The notes beneath the pieces were generated by a model. The model was not told where the DNA came from and did not search any database. It was given only the letters and a program-made list of their open reading frames with translations. Of a stretch of 64,000 nucleotides of DNA, positions 62,968-64,000 are shown piece by piece. Within the stretch, counting starts at the first letter, position 1. Each line of letters begins with the position of its first letter. This DNA is from an uncultured Tenacibaculum sp. (GTDB lineage: Bacteria > Bacteroidota > Bacteroidia > Flavobacteriales > Flavobacteriaceae): NCBI GenBank assembly GCA_947504185.1, contig CANNGJ010000005.1, positions 50,627 to 114,626 of the forward strand, read 5' to 3'. The position numbers and the translations under genes were made by a program.

Positions 62968-63867
62968 TTAATCACAATCAAGATACTCACAATCTTCATC
63001 TATATGTTCAAACTCTAGAGTAACATGTTCTAAATGAAATTCGTCATGTAATATTTTTCTAATAGATTTCTTCAAATCTAAAGTAGATAGCACATTCAAC
63101 TCTTTATCATTTAAAACTATATGTACCGTTAATATGTTATACTCTCCGTCCATAGACCATAAATGACAATCGTGAACATTATTAATTTCATTAAACGACA
63201 ACAACCTTTTTTCAATCTCTTCTATATCTATTTCTTTAGGTGTTCCTTGTAATAGAATTCGCAAGCTCTCACTTACATTTTTATACACGTTAAACAGCAC
63301 AAAACCTGCTATTAATAAAGAGAGAATTGGGTCTAAAACTGGTACATCCCAAAACTGCATTATTATACTTGCTACAAGCACAGCTACCCAACCTAACACA
63401 TCTTCTAACAAATGAAGCATTACTACACGCTCATTGATTGTTTTTCCTTTTTTTAAGTTTAAAACTGCAGCGCCATTTACAATGACTCCTAAAATTGCTA
63501 TCCACATCATTCCTTTAGCATCTGCTTGCTCAGGATTGATAATTCTTGGAATAGCCTCTTTAATAATGAAAATTGAACCTATAATTAACACTATTGAATT
63601 TACAATAGCTCCCATTAATGAAAACCTGCGATAACCATACGAAAACTTAGGGGTTGAACCTTTTCCTGATAGTTTTTGAAAATACCATGACAAGCCCAAA
63701 GTTAAACTATCACCTAAATCATGCAAAGCATCAGACATAATTGCCAAACTATTAGTTAAAACACCACCAATAAGTTCGATAATAGTAAAAGTTAAATTTA
63801 AAAAAAACGCTGTACGAATGTTTTTTGTTGTACTGTGATGAGAATGGTGATTATGATTATGCCCCAT
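62968..63867 (-). CDS. Cation diffusion facilitator family transporter (zinc/divalent metal efflux)
   Basis: A 299-residue inner-membrane metal/proton antiporter. The N terminus is His-rich (HNHNHHSHH), typical of zinc-binding sensors. Six transmembrane segments follow, with the transport-site pairs SDALHDLGD (segment 2) and HLLEDVLGW (segment 5), i.e. the H-x3-D motif. A cytosolic C-terminal domain (about 210-299; NEINNVHDCHLWSMDGEYNILTVHI) ends in ECLD-like Asp/Cys residues. Zn2+ is the most likely substrate, Cd2+ or Co2+ possible. It is the first gene of the pair with prohibitin. Confidence 0.92.
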   Translation of the reverse strand: MGHNHNHHSHHSTTKNIRTAFFLNLTFTIIELIGGVLTNSLAIMSDALHDLGDSLTLGLSWYFQKLSGKGSTPKFSYGYRRFSLMGAIVNSIVLIIGSIFIIKEAIPRIINPEQADAKGMMWIAILGVIVNGAAVLNLKKGKTINERVVMLHLLEDVLGWVAVLVASIIMQFWDVPVLDPILSLLIAGFVLFNVYKNVSESLRILLQGTPKEIDIEEIEKRLLSFNEINNVHDCHLWSMDGEYNILTVHIVLNDKELNVLSTLDLKKSIRKILHDEFHLEHVTLEFEHIDEDCEYLDCD

Positions 63868-63932
63868 GTTTTTGAATTAAGACTTTTAAATTACTAAAAA
63901 GATGCAAAAAAAGAGGAGCAATACTAGTCATG

Positions 63933-63961
63933 GTCGGAAGAAAAAATCTTCCGACTTTTTT
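63933..63961 (+). terminator. Orphan plus-strand terminator upstream of the cation transporter
   Basis: A perfect 9-bp stem (GTCGGAAGA/TCTTCCGAC, 5-base loop) with six T residues on the plus strand. The nearest plus-strand gene to the left, the helicase, already has its own terminator at 62033, so no annotated transcript fits this one. Confidence 0.75.
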
Positions 63962-64000
63962 ATTTTCCGTCGGTTATAATTTTGGCTTTAATTATTTGAT

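Overview
The window is a densely packed, AT-rich bacterial chromosome segment that fits a marine member of the Flavobacteriaceae (Bacteroidota; Tenacibaculum- or Polaribacter-like). This is an inference from several signs: secreted proteins with Por/type IX secretion (T9SS) C-terminal sorting domains, starts without recognisable Shine-Dalgarno sequences, TAnnTTTG-type promoter elements, CarboxypepD_reg-like proteins, DUF3822 next to rsmD, and a two-domain PheT and RluA of Bacteroidota form. No rRNA, tRNA, CRISPR array, transposase or prophage was found, and no gene-free gap exceeds about 300 bases.

Layout. 1-10.9 kb holds core metabolism: a partial acyl-CoA synthetase, an RluA-family pseudouridine synthase, an MFS transporter, an M48 protease, an alpha/beta hydrolase, exported MsrB, two DinB-fold proteins, ffh, folD and pepE. 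11-19.4 kb is a lineage-specific secreted block: four tandem CarboxypepD_reg-like paralogues in an A-B-A-B pattern, a DUF6702 protein and two tandem M1 metallopeptidases. 19.5-28.4 kb holds lon, a TPR lipoprotein, a BstA/YfiT-like protein, a LysM protein, a LysE transporter, pyrD and pheT. 28.5-36 kb carries two tandem T9SS-exported endonuclease I proteins with fibronectin III and lamin-tail modules; the second contains five near-identical 279-bp FN3 units. 36-47.7 kb is mixed housekeeping: two Nudix enzymes, an acyltransferase with an HX5D motif, an M42 peptidase, a methyltransferase, a PIG-L deacetylase, a RecD-like helicase, DUF3822 and rsmD.

47.9-56.7 kb looks like one functional module on the minus strand. 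A LuxR-type two-component system sits upstream of an unrecognised 122-residue protein, a tail-collar (MdpB-like) protein, a 1622-residue T9SS surface protein and a 50-residue Tat-signal-like peptide. Three TACGTA hexamers, spaced 20 and 10 bp apart, lie in the gap between the regulator and the first structural gene. This is the best candidate here for an undescribed system.

56.8-64 kb holds an ABC-F ATPase, a lipoprotein with a thioredoxin-like fold lacking CXXC, a DEAD-box helicase with a structured leader and an RGG-rich tail, a prohibitin-like protein and a cation efflux transporter. In the ABC-F ATPase, one of the two composite ATP sites has lost both its Walker A and its partner signature motif.

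Recurring themes are local tandem duplication (CarboxypepD_reg-like, M1, EndA and DinB-fold genes) and intrinsic terminators placed so tightly that they abut or lie inside the start of the next gene.
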